Part shown: one piece after another, positions 41,827-51,083 of the stretch
Numbering within the stretch: the first letter of the stretch is position 1
How the letters are laid out: each line of letters begins with the position of its first letter
Assembly (NCBI GenBank): GCA_948562205.1
Contig: CAOYAN010000007.1
Coordinates: 1-64,000 of the forward strand
DNA from: an uncultured Clostridia bacterium
GTDB lineage: Bacteria > Bacillota > Clostridia > TANB77 > CAG-465
DNA: 64,000 bases
Reading direction: 5' to 3'
Notes under the pieces: model-generated
The model's input: only the letters and a program-made list of their open reading frames with translations
What the model was told of the DNA's origin: nothing
Databases searched by the model: none
Position numbers and translations under genes: made by a program

Positions 41827-43890
41827 ATGGTTAAATGGGCTATAGCCTTAATAGTAGTAGCACTTCTAGGTATGGCAGCTCTAGCAATATATTACTTTTC
41901 TGTTAAGAAAAAATATAGTAGTAATACACTTTTATTTAGTAAAGATGAATTATTACTTAAAAATAAAAGTGGTATAAAAGAAGCATTAGACAGCCTGTAT
42001 CAAATGATTTATCTAACATTTATAAAAATGCCAGGTGTAAAATATTACACTAAAAAAACAAGATTAAAGTTTGAAATGACAAATGACTATGACGAGTATG
42101 ATATAAGAAGACATACTGGTAGAGCTATGTTTATAGCAGTAGTTTGTATGTTCATATCACTTGTTGTATTATTAAATTTAGTTAATGATATATATATGTC
42201 ATTTATTGTTATAGTTGGTGTTATAATTATAACTGAAAAAATAATAGATATTAGTATAACATCTGTATCTAATAAAATACTTAGACAAATGCCTGAAACT
42301 TTTACAAGTATAAGACATTCATTTCATGAACATGGTATGATTGATGAAGCACTAGATACTACAATTGATGAGTTAGAAAGCAAAGAAATTGTACCACAAT
42401 TAAAAAGAATAAGGGATGCAATAACATCAGAAAATCCCGAAATAGAACTTGAAAGATATTATGATACTGCACCAAATAGGTTTTTAAAGCTATTTGCAGG
42501 TATTTCATATTTAACTTATGAGCTTGGAGATAGAAAAATTGATGATACATCAGTATATTTAAAAAATCTAAACAATATATTAAATGAAATTTATTTAGAT
42601 ATATTAAAACAAGATAAATTAAATTATATGTTTAGAAGTCTAACTGTTATAGCAGTTGTACCTCTAATAGCAGTAAAACCATTACAAGTATGGGCTGAGT
42701 CAAATTTCCCAGCACTAGCTAATTTCTATAACAGTAGTATTGGTTTTATAGTTCAAGCAATGATAATTTTATCAATATTTATATCGTATATAATGTTAAG
42801 AATTATAAAAGAAGATTCTGATGAAATAAAATTTGATAGAGTATCAAAGCTAAGATGGCAAGATAGAATATATAAAATTCGTCCATTTAGACTTATTGTT
42901 GATGCTTTCAAGCCACTTCCACATACTAGAAAGTATAGAAAAAATACAGAACTTATAAGAGATACAAACTCTTACCTTACAATAGAATGGCTATATGTAA
43001 ATAAATTGACATACGCACTAATATTTGCAGTTCTTACTATCTTACTTATAATTAACTTAAATCATATAGACTCAAGTGCAGCATACAACAGAATAAGTGA
43101 TGATTTTATGTCTATGGGACAGTTAAGTCCAGAAGATGAGCTTGCAGCTCAAGAAGTATTAAAAGTAGATAAAGAATATGTTGATAAATATAGAAGAAAA
43201 AATATTACAAAAGATGAATTAGAAAAAGAATTACAAAATGATAATAGAAATATTGGAAAAGAAGTAGATTCTGCTACAGTAGATAGGATATATAGTAAAA
43301 TAGATACTGTAAATAACTCATACTTAAAATTTTGGCATGTATTAATTGCAATAATTGTAGGCCTTATAGGATACTATATTCCAAATATTGCTCTATTTGC
43401 TAAAAATAATATAAGAGCTATGGAAAAAGAAAATGAGATAATGCAATTTCAATCTATTATTCTTATGCTTATGCATATAGATAGAGTAGATGTACAAACT
43501 ATTCTTGAATGGTTATGTAGATTTTCATATGCATTCAGAGAGCCAATAGCTACATGTTTAAATAACTATGAGGCAGGGGCAGAAATTGCTTTAGAAGAGT
43601 TAAAAGATTCTGTTCCAAATAAAGATTTTAAAAGAATTGTAGAACAATTACAGTCATCTGTAATGAGAATAACAATAAGAGAAGCATTTGATGAATTAGA
43701 AACAGAGCGTAATTTCTTTTATGAAAGAAGAAAGGATGCAAATGAAAGACTTATTCATAAAAAAGTATCTTATGGTAAAATCTTAGGGTTTACGCCAATG
43801 ACAATACTTATAGGTGGATATCTTGTAGCACCACTTCTTATTGTAAGTATTCTACAAATGCTAAATTACTTTAGCAAAATGTCATTTTAA
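41827..43890 (+). CDS. Fused TadB-TadC-like membrane platform protein
   Basis: A 687-residue integral membrane protein that appears to join two type II secretion F (T2SF) domains. The first half has helices near 5-25, 97-140, 275-335 with the segment Q-M-P-E-T-F-T-S-I-R-H-S-F between; the second has helices near 400-420, 505-530 and 660-685 with F-Q-S-I-I-L-M-L-M-H and a helical T2SF block. Tad systems normally encode TadB and TadC separately. It starts four bases after tadA, so the two are coupled. It would form the inner-membrane platform driven by the ATPase. Confidence 0.8.
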   Translation: MVKWAIALIVVALLGMAALAIYYFSVKKKYSSNTLLFSKDELLLKNKSGIKEALDSLYQMIYLTFIKMPGVKYYTKKTRLKFEMTNDYDEYDIRRHTGRAMFIAVVCMFISLVVLLNLVNDIYMSFIVIVGVIIITEKIIDISITSVSNKILRQMPETFTSIRHSFHEHGMIDEALDTTIDELESKEIVPQLKRIRDAITSENPEIELERYYDTAPNRFLKLFAGISYLTYELGDRKIDDTSVYLKNLNNILNEIYLDILKQDKLNYMFRSLTVIAVVPLIAVKPLQVWAESNFPALANFYNSSIGFIVQAMIILSIFISYIMLRIIKEDSDEIKFDRVSKLRWQDRIYKIRPFRLIVDAFKPLPHTRKYRKNTELIRDTNSYLTIEWLYVNKLTYALIFAVLTILLIINLNHIDSSAAYNRISDDFMSMGQLSPEDELAAQEVLKVDKEYVDKYRRKNITKDELEKELQNDNRNIGKEVDSATVDRIYSKIDTVNNSYLKFWHVLIAIIVGLIGYYIPNIALFAKNNIRAMEKENEIMQFQSIILMLMHIDRVDVQTILEWLCRFSYAFREPIATCLNNYEAGAEIALEELKDSVPNKDFKRIVEQLQSSVMRITIREAFDELETERNFFYERRKDANERLIHKKVSYGKILGFTPMTILIGGYLVAPLLIVSILQMLNYFSKMSF

Positions 43891-43952
43891 TATGGTTAGG
43901 ACATCAAATGGATGTTTTAATATAAATGTATAACAAAAGGAGGAAAAAACAT

Positions 43953-44444
43953 ATGGATAATGCACAAAAAGCTATAATGGTAGGTGTTGGATTATTTATT
44001 ACAATTATTGTAATTGCTGCTATAATGCTTATTACTGGACTTGGTACAGATTTAATAAATCAAGGTAAACAACAGGTAGGAAATCTTTCACAAAATTTAC
44101 AAAGACAACTTACTGAAGAATATGATGATACAACTGTAAAAGGATCAGATGTAAGGGCAGCGGTATCAAGATTTTATTCTGATGATGGAATGATAATTGA
44201 GGTTAAAGCTACAAAAACAGGAGACAAATACATAGAGTATGGAAAAGCTAGAGGTAATGGTTCTCTAACTGTTGAGAAAGCTCTACCATACGATACTGAA
44301 AATGTTAGAACAAAAATCGGAGTACTAAGTGATAGTACAGATCCAACAAGATATGTTCCAATGACTGCAAATTATAAAGCTGAGCTTATTAGAAGTTCAT
44401 CTAGTGATGATGTAGTAATGGGTATAAGATTTACAAGAATATAA
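43953..44444 (+). CDS. Short pilin-like membrane protein X1
   Basis: A 163-residue protein with a single N-terminal helix starting almost at the first residue (A-I-M-V-G-V-G-L-F-I-T-I-I-V-I-A-A) and a small extracytoplasmic domain. It shares with X2-X4 (44568, 46587, 47004) the N-terminal A-x-x-x-G-V-x-x-F-V/I-T-V/I-I block and a G-x-x-V/M motif before a tyrosine-rich helix (here V-K-G-S-D-V-R-A-A-V-S-R-F-Y). No prepilin-peptidase site is visible. ATG 43953 follows AAAGGAGG (43936-43943). Probably a structural subunit. Confidence 0.7.
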   Translation: MDNAQKAIMVGVGLFITIIVIAAIMLITGLGTDLINQGKQQVGNLSQNLQRQLTEEYDDTTVKGSDVRAAVSRFYSDDGMIIEVKATKTGDKYIEYGKARGNGSLTVEKALPYDTENVRTKIGVLSDSTDPTRYVPMTANYKAELIRSSSSDDVVMGIRFTRI

Positions 44445-44460
44445 ATATGTAAATTAAAAA

Positions 44461-44498
44461 AGCAACAAGGTATATAAATTTTTTATATACCTTTTGCT
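44461..44498 (+). other. Intercistronic hairpin
   Basis: AAGGTATATAA and TTATATACCTT form a perfect stem extended by AGCA/TGCT. There is no U-run, so it more likely protects or sets the level of the upstream mRNA (X1, presumably the most abundant subunit) than ends the operon. Confidence 0.6.
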
Positions 44499-44567
44499 AC
44501 TATTATACATTTTAAAAAATATATTTTATGAATGTGTTTTTTAAAGTGTGTAAGAAAGGATGGTATT

Positions 44568-45029
44568 ATGGATGAAAATGCACTAACTAAAGCCTTATAT
44601 GTAGGTGTTAGTTTATTTGTTACAGTTATTACTATTACAGCCATAATTGCATATTATAACATTGCTAGAAGTTCAATAAAAGATATTGGTAGTGGTACAG
44701 ACTTTGATACAGTTTATAGAGAAGATATAAAAGAAACATTACTAAAAACTGGAGAAAATAATAAAATTACTGGAACACAAGTTAAAAACCTTGTGAGTTA
44801 TTATTATGATAATATTAATGTACAAATTAAAGTAGATGGTATGAAATATATAGCAGATGATGGAACTATAAAAGAATATAGTAGTATATCACTATCATCT
44901 AATGATCAAAATATCAGACAAAAAAATTATAATATTATAATGAAATATATAATGAATAATCAAGAATTTACACTAGATAGAAATACTGATAATGAAGATA
45001 TTCTTATACTTACAATAAAAGGAGAATAG
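44568..45029 (+). CDS. Short pilin-like membrane protein X2
   Basis: A 153-residue paralogue of X1 with N-terminal helix A-L-Y-V-G-V-S-L-F-V-T-V-I-T-I and the shared motif I-T-G-T-Q-V-K-N-L-V-S-Y-Y-Y. The mature region is small and beta-rich. ATG 44568 follows AAGAAAGGA; it ends one base before the next gene, the first larger membrane protein (Y1), indicating translational coupling. Confidence 0.7.
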   Translation: MDENALTKALYVGVSLFVTVITITAIIAYYNIARSSIKDIGSGTDFDTVYREDIKETLLKTGENNKITGTQVKNLVSYYYDNINVQIKVDGMKYIADDGTIKEYSSISLSSNDQNIRQKNYNIIMKYIMNNQEFTLDRNTDNEDILILTIKGE

Positions 45030-45030
45030 T

Positions 45031-46569
45031 ATGGAAGATAGTTTACAAAAAATATTTGCAATATTACTTTCTGTTGTCATCTTTTTTGTACTTCCAATAT
45101 ATATGACATTTGAAAAAAAAGATGATATAGCGTATTCTTTAGCTTTAAAGATAACAACAGATTTTGTTGAAAATGTAAGATCTAAAGGATATATGACACT
45201 TGAAATGTATGATGGTTATGTGGAAAGACTTGCAACTACAGGAAATACGTACGATATAATGATGGAGCATATAACTAAAAAATATTATCCAGTAATATAT
45301 TCTTATGATGATGGAATGAATACTGTGCTTAAAAAATTTGATTATAATTTGTATAAAGACCAGTTTGAAAATGATAAACAAATTGTAATAGAAGATGGCT
45401 CTGATGCTGGAACATATAAAAATTTAGTTTTAGGTTATGATTTATCAGAAGAAAAATTTACAGAAAAACAAATATTAGATATAATATCAAATAAAAATGA
45501 TGGTATAACAGTAGAGTCTGGGCTTGCAGAATATGAAAATACTAACTTTGATGATTTACCAGCAATACCTGAAATTTATAAAGTAGGAGAACATAATAAT
45601 AGTATTTATACAATGAGTACAGGGGACGAATTTAATATAATAATAAAAAATAGAAATATAACTGTTGCTACAAGTCTATTTAATACTATTACATTTGGTT
45701 CTAATTCAAATAATAATACTAAAGTATATATTAACTATGGTGGTACTATAAAAAATGAAGAGTATAGAGATAAAAGAGTAGATGATGATGAACAAAACTA
45801 TAATGTAGCAGATGAAATAGAAATTGAACCATCACTTTCTGGAAACTATATTCAAAAAGATTTAGCACTGCTTTTAGATGGAGAAAAAAATATTGGGACT
45901 AGCCACTCAAATAGTACTGATATTTGGAGAGATTTAAGTGGTAAAAATAATAATGCTACTTTATCTGGTTTTGATTTTTCTGATACATCTGGTTGGATAC
46001 ACAATGGATTAAGATTTACAGGTAAAGAATATGTTGAACTTGGTGATTTTAATAATGATGAGTATACAATTGAAGTAGTTGCAAGAATAGAAGATTTAAA
46101 CAACCTTACTACAACAAGACAAAGTATAATATCTAATCTAAATGATGGTGGGTATGGAATTATATATACTCAAGATAATGATTTAGATGTAATGAAAAAA
46201 GGTAGAATAGGATTTGAATTATATAAGACAAAAGATGATATTATTGATATATCAAGTGTATATTCAGATAATATAGCTAAGAAGGGTGAAATCTATTCTA
46301 TATCAATTACTGTAGGAAAAGATGGACTTGGCGGAATAAAACAGTTATATTCTGAAAATGGAGTAATTAAAGGTACTACTTTAGATGGGGATGCAATAAA
46401 GACAAGTACAGGTACAAAGTTAACACTTGGTGCAAATCCATATGCAGGCGTTAGTCCAGCAACAGAATTTAAGGGAACTATATATAGTGTACGTGTATAT
46501 AATAGAGCCCTTACAGAAGATGAAATAAAAGAAAACTTTGAGATAGATAAAGCAAAATATAATATTTAG
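45031..46569 (+). CDS. Membrane protein Y1 with C-terminal LamG-like domain
   Basis: A 512-residue protein. An N-terminal helix (about 6-26) and the first 75 residues match Y2 (47509-48516): both have F-x-P-I/L-Y, then K-x-D-D/M-x-Y, T-T-D/N-F-V, G-Y-M/I and T-G-N/Y-x-Y-D/N-I. Residues about 275-505 form a LamG/concanavalin-A-like fold (L-A-L-L-L-D-G-E, S-T-D-I-W-R-D-L-S-G-K-N-N-N-A-T, late V-R-V-Y-N-R-A-L-T-E-D-E-I-K). Such domains bind glycans or matrix proteins, so this may be an adhesive tip subunit. It is the clearest adhesin in the operon. Confidence 0.78.
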   Translation: MEDSLQKIFAILLSVVIFFVLPIYMTFEKKDDIAYSLALKITTDFVENVRSKGYMTLEMYDGYVERLATTGNTYDIMMEHITKKYYPVIYSYDDGMNTVLKKFDYNLYKDQFENDKQIVIEDGSDAGTYKNLVLGYDLSEEKFTEKQILDIISNKNDGITVESGLAEYENTNFDDLPAIPEIYKVGEHNNSIYTMSTGDEFNIIIKNRNITVATSLFNTITFGSNSNNNTKVYINYGGTIKNEEYRDKRVDDDEQNYNVADEIEIEPSLSGNYIQKDLALLLDGEKNIGTSHSNSTDIWRDLSGKNNNATLSGFDFSDTSGWIHNGLRFTGKEYVELGDFNNDEYTIEVVARIEDLNNLTTTRQSIISNLNDGGYGIIYTQDNDLDVMKKGRIGFELYKTKDDIIDISSVYSDNIAKKGEIYSISITVGKDGLGGIKQLYSENGVIKGTTLDGDAIKTSTGTKLTLGANPYAGVSPATEFKGTIYSVRVYNRALTEDEIKENFEIDKAKYNI

Positions 46570-46586
46570 TAAAGGTGGGAAATAGT

Positions 46587-46991
46587 TTGGATAATACTAC
46601 AAATAAGGCTCTTATGATAGGTGTTAGTATATTTGTTACTGTTATTGTAGCATCTGGAGTAATTGGTGTTATAAATCAGATAAAAAAAGTTTATGCTGGA
46701 GTATATAATACTGATACAAATATTTCTAGTAGATTTAGTGAGTTTACTAAATATGAAGAGACAGATAGAACTGGTCTTGATATGATAAATACTGCAAATA
46801 AATATTATGATAATAATCTTGTTATTGTAGAATATAAAGGTAGAATACTAAACAATAATGAAGGTTTAAATTATTTAAAAACTGAACAAGATGCAAATAG
46901 AATTACATATGATAAAAAAGTTCATACATCTGTTGAAACTGTAGTTGTTGATAAACTAGAAAAAACAAAAATAATATTTACTGATAGATAG
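46587..46991 (+). CDS. Short pilin-like membrane protein X3
   Basis: A 134-residue paralogue of X1/X2 with helix A-L-M-I-G-V-S-I-F-V-T-V-I-V-A and the motif R-T-G-L-D-M-I-N-T-A-N-K-Y-Y. I choose TTG 46587 because AAAGGTGGG (46570-46578) fits it; the GTG at 46575 lies inside that SD sequence. It is the shortest of the four X proteins. Confidence 0.68.
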   Translation: MDNTTNKALMIGVSIFVTVIVASGVIGVINQIKKVYAGVYNTDTNISSRFSEFTKYEETDRTGLDMINTANKYYDNNLVIVEYKGRILNNNEGLNYLKTEQDANRITYDKKVHTSVETVVVDKLEKTKIIFTDR

Positions 46992-47003
46992 GGGAGGAAA
47001 TAT

Positions 47004-47495
47004 ATGGAAGAATCAACTTTTGATGCAATATATATTGGAATATATGTCTTTATATTTGTTATAGCAGTAACATCTACTATATTTTTATACAATTCTATAT
47101 CAAATTATTCAGATATGGCATATGAGTTCTCTCATAAAACTGATAATAGCGCACTTATTGTTGGAAGTGAAGTACAAAGAAATAATATTATAAATGGTGA
47201 GGAAGTTATAAATTATTATTATAACTATATAAAAAAAGACAAATATGATGCTAGTAGTGATGCAGGCTCTAACTATATTGTAAGTATTAATTTAAATGGT
47301 AAAGGGCAAACACCAAACTTAATTACAGATACAAATTTAACATATAAAGAATTAATACAAAAAATAGGCTTTACAAATAAATATCTAATAGAATATACAA
47401 AACAGACAAGTGATGGTAAGGCTATGATAAATATATCTAGGGTTACATCTGCTCTAAATGAGAATGGAGAAACCATAGAAGAGGAGATCTGGTAG
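47004..47495 (+). CDS. Short pilin-like membrane protein X4
   Basis: A 163-residue paralogue, the most diverged of the four. Helix: A-I-Y-I-G-I-Y-V-F-I-F-V-I-A-V; motif: I-N-G-E-E-V-I-N-Y-Y-Y-N-Y. SD GGGGAGG precedes ATG 47004. It lies directly before Y2, as X2 lies directly before Y1, suggesting an ancestral X-Y pair duplication. Confidence 0.68.
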   Translation: MEESTFDAIYIGIYVFIFVIAVTSTIFLYNSISNYSDMAYEFSHKTDNSALIVGSEVQRNNIINGEEVINYYYNYIKKDKYDASSDAGSNYIVSINLNGKGQTPNLITDTNLTYKELIQKIGFTNKYLIEYTKQTSDGKAMINISRVTSALNENGETIEEEIW

Positions 47496-47508
47496 GAGGA
47501 AGTAGATA

Positions 47509-48516
47509 ATGAAAGATACAATAAGCATGATAATTGCTACAATATTATTAGTTACTGTATTATTACTCTTTCCACTTTATAACTTTTTTGAAAGACAAGA
47601 CGATATGAACTATAACATAGTTTTAAAAGCTACAACAAACTTTGTTGATGAAGTTATACAAAATGGATATATTAATCAGGATTTATATAATAATTATATA
47701 AGTAGACTTACGAATACAGGATACTCATATAATATAGATTTGGAAGTACATAGAAGAGTATTGACACTTGATCCAAATTCTAGTATATCAGATCCTAAGT
47801 ATATAGAACAATATGAGATAAAGTATAATAAAGATATTTTTGATATGGAGAGTGGAAGTACTACGTTTAGTGGAATATCTGCAACTACTCAAAATTTAAA
47901 AAATGGTTCCTTCTTTTTAAATGAGGGAGATCAGTTATATGTTAGAGTAAAAAATAAAAATACTACAATGGCAGGGGCAATTTTGAATATATTAACACCA
48001 AATGCTCCAAAAGAAAAAATTAATATAAGTTATGGTGGTAAAATTAAAAATACCACTTGGGCAAATACAAAAATTAGCGACTTATATCAAGGTGATATAT
48101 ATATTGATATGGAACTGCTAGATCCAAATCCAGAAGATACAAATAATGCATATCCACTATATACATTAAGCAAGATAGAAGATAGAGTAATAGGGTTTAG
48201 TATTAAATTATCAAATATTGATGACTTAACAGTTCCAGAAAAACTGGCTAATAATATAAAACTTGTAGGAGACGAACCAAATATATATATTAGTCCAAGC
48301 TCTATTACAAGTATAGGTACAAATGAGTATAGGGTAGAATTTGTACTAAGTGAAGATAAGGTCTATGATTATTTAGAAACAAGTGACTATAATAGATTTC
48401 ATCTATTTTTACCATCTAATATTATACAAGGAATATTTTCTAAAAATAAAATGAAAAATTCTGATTATATAATACTTAGAAGGGATGATACAGTAGAAGT
48501 ACCAGAAATTATATAA
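47509..48516 (+). CDS. Membrane protein Y2 (paralogue of Y1 without LamG)
   Basis: A 335-residue protein with an N-terminal helix (about 6-25) and an extracytoplasmic region. The first 75 residues align with Y1 as described there; a middle block (D-Q-L-Y-V-R-V-K-N-K-N, then I-S-Y-G-G-K-I-K-N) also matches Y1 (I-I-I-K-N-R-N and I-N-Y-G-G-T-I-K-N). The LamG part is absent and replaced by a different beta-rich segment. SD TAGGAGGAAG. Likely a minor subunit or assembly factor. Confidence 0.7.
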   Translation: MKDTISMIIATILLVTVLLLFPLYNFFERQDDMNYNIVLKATTNFVDEVIQNGYINQDLYNNYISRLTNTGYSYNIDLEVHRRVLTLDPNSSISDPKYIEQYEIKYNKDIFDMESGSTTFSGISATTQNLKNGSFFLNEGDQLYVRVKNKNTTMAGAILNILTPNAPKEKINISYGGKIKNTTWANTKISDLYQGDIYIDMELLDPNPEDTNNAYPLYTLSKIEDRVIGFSIKLSNIDDLTVPEKLANNIKLVGDEPNIYISPSSITSIGTNEYRVEFVLSEDKVYDYLETSDYNRFHLFLPSNIIQGIFSKNKMKNSDYIILRRDDTVEVPEII

Positions 48517-48532
48517 TAAATGGAGGGAAAAA

Positions 48533-49723
48533 ATGAAAATTACTGATTTTGCACTTATATTTATGGCTATAACTCTTCCTATGATAATTATAGTATATGT
48601 AAATGTTTCATTTACAATTAAGTCACAAGAGCTTGAAATGTACTATCAAAAAGTTGTAGATATAGCAATGGAAGATGCAGTATATGAAATGAAAGAGGTT
48701 GAAAATTCAGATAAAGAAATAGATTATGGATATTCTGGAACAAGTAATAAAAAAGTAAATATAAATGCAGAAGTAGGAGTAAATACTTTCTTCAATACAT
48801 TATATAAAAATTTAAATATTGAGGGAAATGAGTCAGCAGAAAGTTATTTGCAATTATTTGTGCCAGCTATTGCAATAGTAGATTATAATGGAGTACAAAT
48901 ATCTTCAAATCAAGAATTTCAAAAAATAAATGAAAATGGAACAGAGGAGACTATGACAAAACATGTATTAGGTCCTAAAAGATATTATACATACACTTAT
49001 TCTATAATAAGAAATGGACTTGAATATTCATATGTAGATGGAGTACCAAATAGTGGAAATATAGTATCTACACATACTGTAGAGTTTACAATGGATGATT
49101 ATATTACTCATAGAGGATACAATTATACAGAAGATGAAGATATTATAACACAATCTTTTTATATTGATGATGCTAAAAATAATAGAGAAATAACAGCAGG
49201 TGTTGTATCATCAGAAGAGGCAAAGCTAAGAAGTGAACTTGTAACACATCTATTAGATATTAGAAAATCAGTTATTGTTGATACTGTTACAAAAGAATTA
49301 AATCAAGCAGTAAATAGAAATAACAGATATGCAAGAAGTGCAGGTATTACTTATACGTTTGCTTTTCCTGCAACAACACAAGATGAAATGTACAGTGTAA
49401 TTGAAAACGTAGGTATTGTTGCATTTATTCAAGGAATATCTATTGGAAACAAATATTTAAATTCAAAAGCATATGGTGTTGCATCAGTAGAGCAAAAAAC
49501 TAGATTTTATTTTACAGCACCAAATGATAAGTCAAAGTATAAAATGAATTTATATCATAAAGATATAGAATGTCCTGAATATAGAATATCAAAAATAAAT
49601 GATATGGTACCAAAATATGCAACTTCGAAACAACAAGCTGCAACTGCAGTTACAAGAGGAACACTATTTGATAAAAAACAAGTTTTTCAAGGTTTTTATC
49701 CATGTCCTTTATGCAATCCATAA
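48533..49723 (+). CDS. TadE/TadG-like membrane protein with C-terminal Cys pairs
   Basis: A 396-residue protein with one N-terminal helix (about 5-26) and a long extracytoplasmic domain. Position and plan resemble the TadE/F/G pseudopilin group of Tad operons, but sequence similarity is not obvious to me. The C-terminus contains C in I-E-C-P-E-Y and C-x2-C in Y-P-C-P-L-C-N-P, unusual for an exported protein and perhaps disulfide-forming. SD GGAGGG. Function inferred only from context. Confidence 0.6.
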   Translation: MKITDFALIFMAITLPMIIIVYVNVSFTIKSQELEMYYQKVVDIAMEDAVYEMKEVENSDKEIDYGYSGTSNKKVNINAEVGVNTFFNTLYKNLNIEGNESAESYLQLFVPAIAIVDYNGVQISSNQEFQKINENGTEETMTKHVLGPKRYYTYTYSIIRNGLEYSYVDGVPNSGNIVSTHTVEFTMDDYITHRGYNYTEDEDIITQSFYIDDAKNNREITAGVVSSEEAKLRSELVTHLLDIRKSVIVDTVTKELNQAVNRNNRYARSAGITYTFAFPATTQDEMYSVIENVGIVAFIQGISIGNKYLNSKAYGVASVEQKTRFYFTAPNDKSKYKMNLYHKDIECPEYRISKINDMVPKYATSKQQAATAVTRGTLFDKKQVFQGFYPCPLCNP

Positions 49724-49738
49724 AAAAGAGGTGATAAT

Positions 49739-51082
49739 TTGAAAGAAGTAGAAAATAATGGTATGAAATTTACACCCTCTTACAAAAAAAATAATAAGAA
49801 GAGGATAGAAAAAAATACTAAAATTGATAAGAAAAAAATTATATTTTTTATAAGTTTTGCAGTAATACTTATTTTAGTAGTAACTATTTTCTCTATTGTT
49901 ATATCTAATATTAAGTATAAAAAGTATTATGAATTTGAAGAGTCAATTAAAAAATATGGATTTGATGAGATTTATGATAATAAAACTGCAAATACTAAAG
50001 ATAAAATAACAAAATCTGAGGCTGTAAAAATAGTTGTATCATCTGTATATAATACATCAGATATAGAAGGAATTTCTGGTGGAAATGTGGAAGAGGAATA
50101 TAATAATTCCATGTGGGTTGAATTTGCAAAGAGGATGGGAATTATTACAACTACTGATGTAAATGCTACAAATGCAAACGAATATGCTACTTATTCAGAT
50201 GTTATAAGATATTTTACAAATGCTAAAAGTAAAGTATTAAAACTAGATCTTGATACTGAAGATAAGGGAATTGTAAAAGATATAAATAAATATAATATGG
50301 ATGAAAAGTTTGGAATACTTGATATGGTAAATAGTGAAGTTATAACAAAAAATACGTCTAAAATAAAAGCTAGAAAAAATGTATTTAAAGGTCAAGTAAA
50401 TGAGATTATTAAAAATTTTGTAGAAAATTATAATACTATAACTATACAAAATGAGAAATTGAATATAAATAAAGATAAAATTCCAGTAAATGAGAGTGAA
50501 TATCCATACACTGTTATCTCAGTTGATAAAGAGGCCTATGAAATTGAATTTAATGGAAAAGAAAACAAAGATTTTAAAAGTCCAGTTGATCTTTTTAAAG
50601 AACAAAAAGAATATTATAATCAAATAAAAAATAATACTGAGGGATATTATAACTATTTATTAAATATAGATTATATTACTGTATCAGAAGAAAGATTAAA
50701 AAAAGATTTGAGAAAATATTTGCTTTTTGATTTAAATGATGAAGATGTAAAAGAATATGTAAAACATGTAAAAGATAATAAAATTAAAATTTCTGGTAGT
50801 GCTAAAGTTCAACTTCCTGCTATATATTTTGATGGAACATATTATAGGGTTAGAACAAAAATAGATTTTGTAGTAGAATCTTCAAATACAGAGAAAAACT
50901 TACTGTTTTTAGATTTAAAAAATGGTAATGATAAAATATATAAAGATAAAGAGTATAGTTTCTATATTGATACATATATGTCAAATGCGTATGGAAATAA
51001 GACATTATATAATGTACAAAAGGGCTTTTATGAAATGTTAGCAGAGCCATTAAAAAGTAAGATAGAGATGGCAGGTGAATAA
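49739..51082 (+). CDS. Membrane-anchored protein with SLH-like segment
   Basis: A 447-residue protein beginning with a basic cytoplasmic stretch (1-33), a membrane helix (34-56), and an extracytoplasmic region. Residues about 88-165 recall a degenerate S-layer-homology domain (I-T-K-S-E-A-V-K-I-V at the start, W-V-E-F-A-K-R-M-G-I-I in the middle, and Y-A-T-Y-S-D-V-I-R-Y after), which in other proteins binds wall polymers. The rest is lysine-rich and unrecognised. TTG 49739 follows GAGGTG. It could fix the apparatus to the wall. Confidence 0.6.
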   Translation: MKEVENNGMKFTPSYKKNNKKRIEKNTKIDKKKIIFFISFAVILILVVTIFSIVISNIKYKKYYEFEESIKKYGFDEIYDNKTANTKDKITKSEAVKIVVSSVYNTSDIEGISGGNVEEEYNNSMWVEFAKRMGIITTTDVNATNANEYATYSDVIRYFTNAKSKVLKLDLDTEDKGIVKDINKYNMDEKFGILDMVNSEVITKNTSKIKARKNVFKGQVNEIIKNFVENYNTITIQNEKLNINKDKIPVNESEYPYTVISVDKEAYEIEFNGKENKDFKSPVDLFKEQKEYYNQIKNNTEGYYNYLLNIDYITVSEERLKKDLRKYLLFDLNDEDVKEYVKHVKDNKIKISGSAKVQLPAIYFDGTYYRVRTKIDFVVESSNTEKNLLFLDLKNGNDKIYKDKEYSFYIDTYMSNAYGNKTLYNVQKGFYEMLAEPLKSKIEMAGE

Positions 51083-51083
51083 T

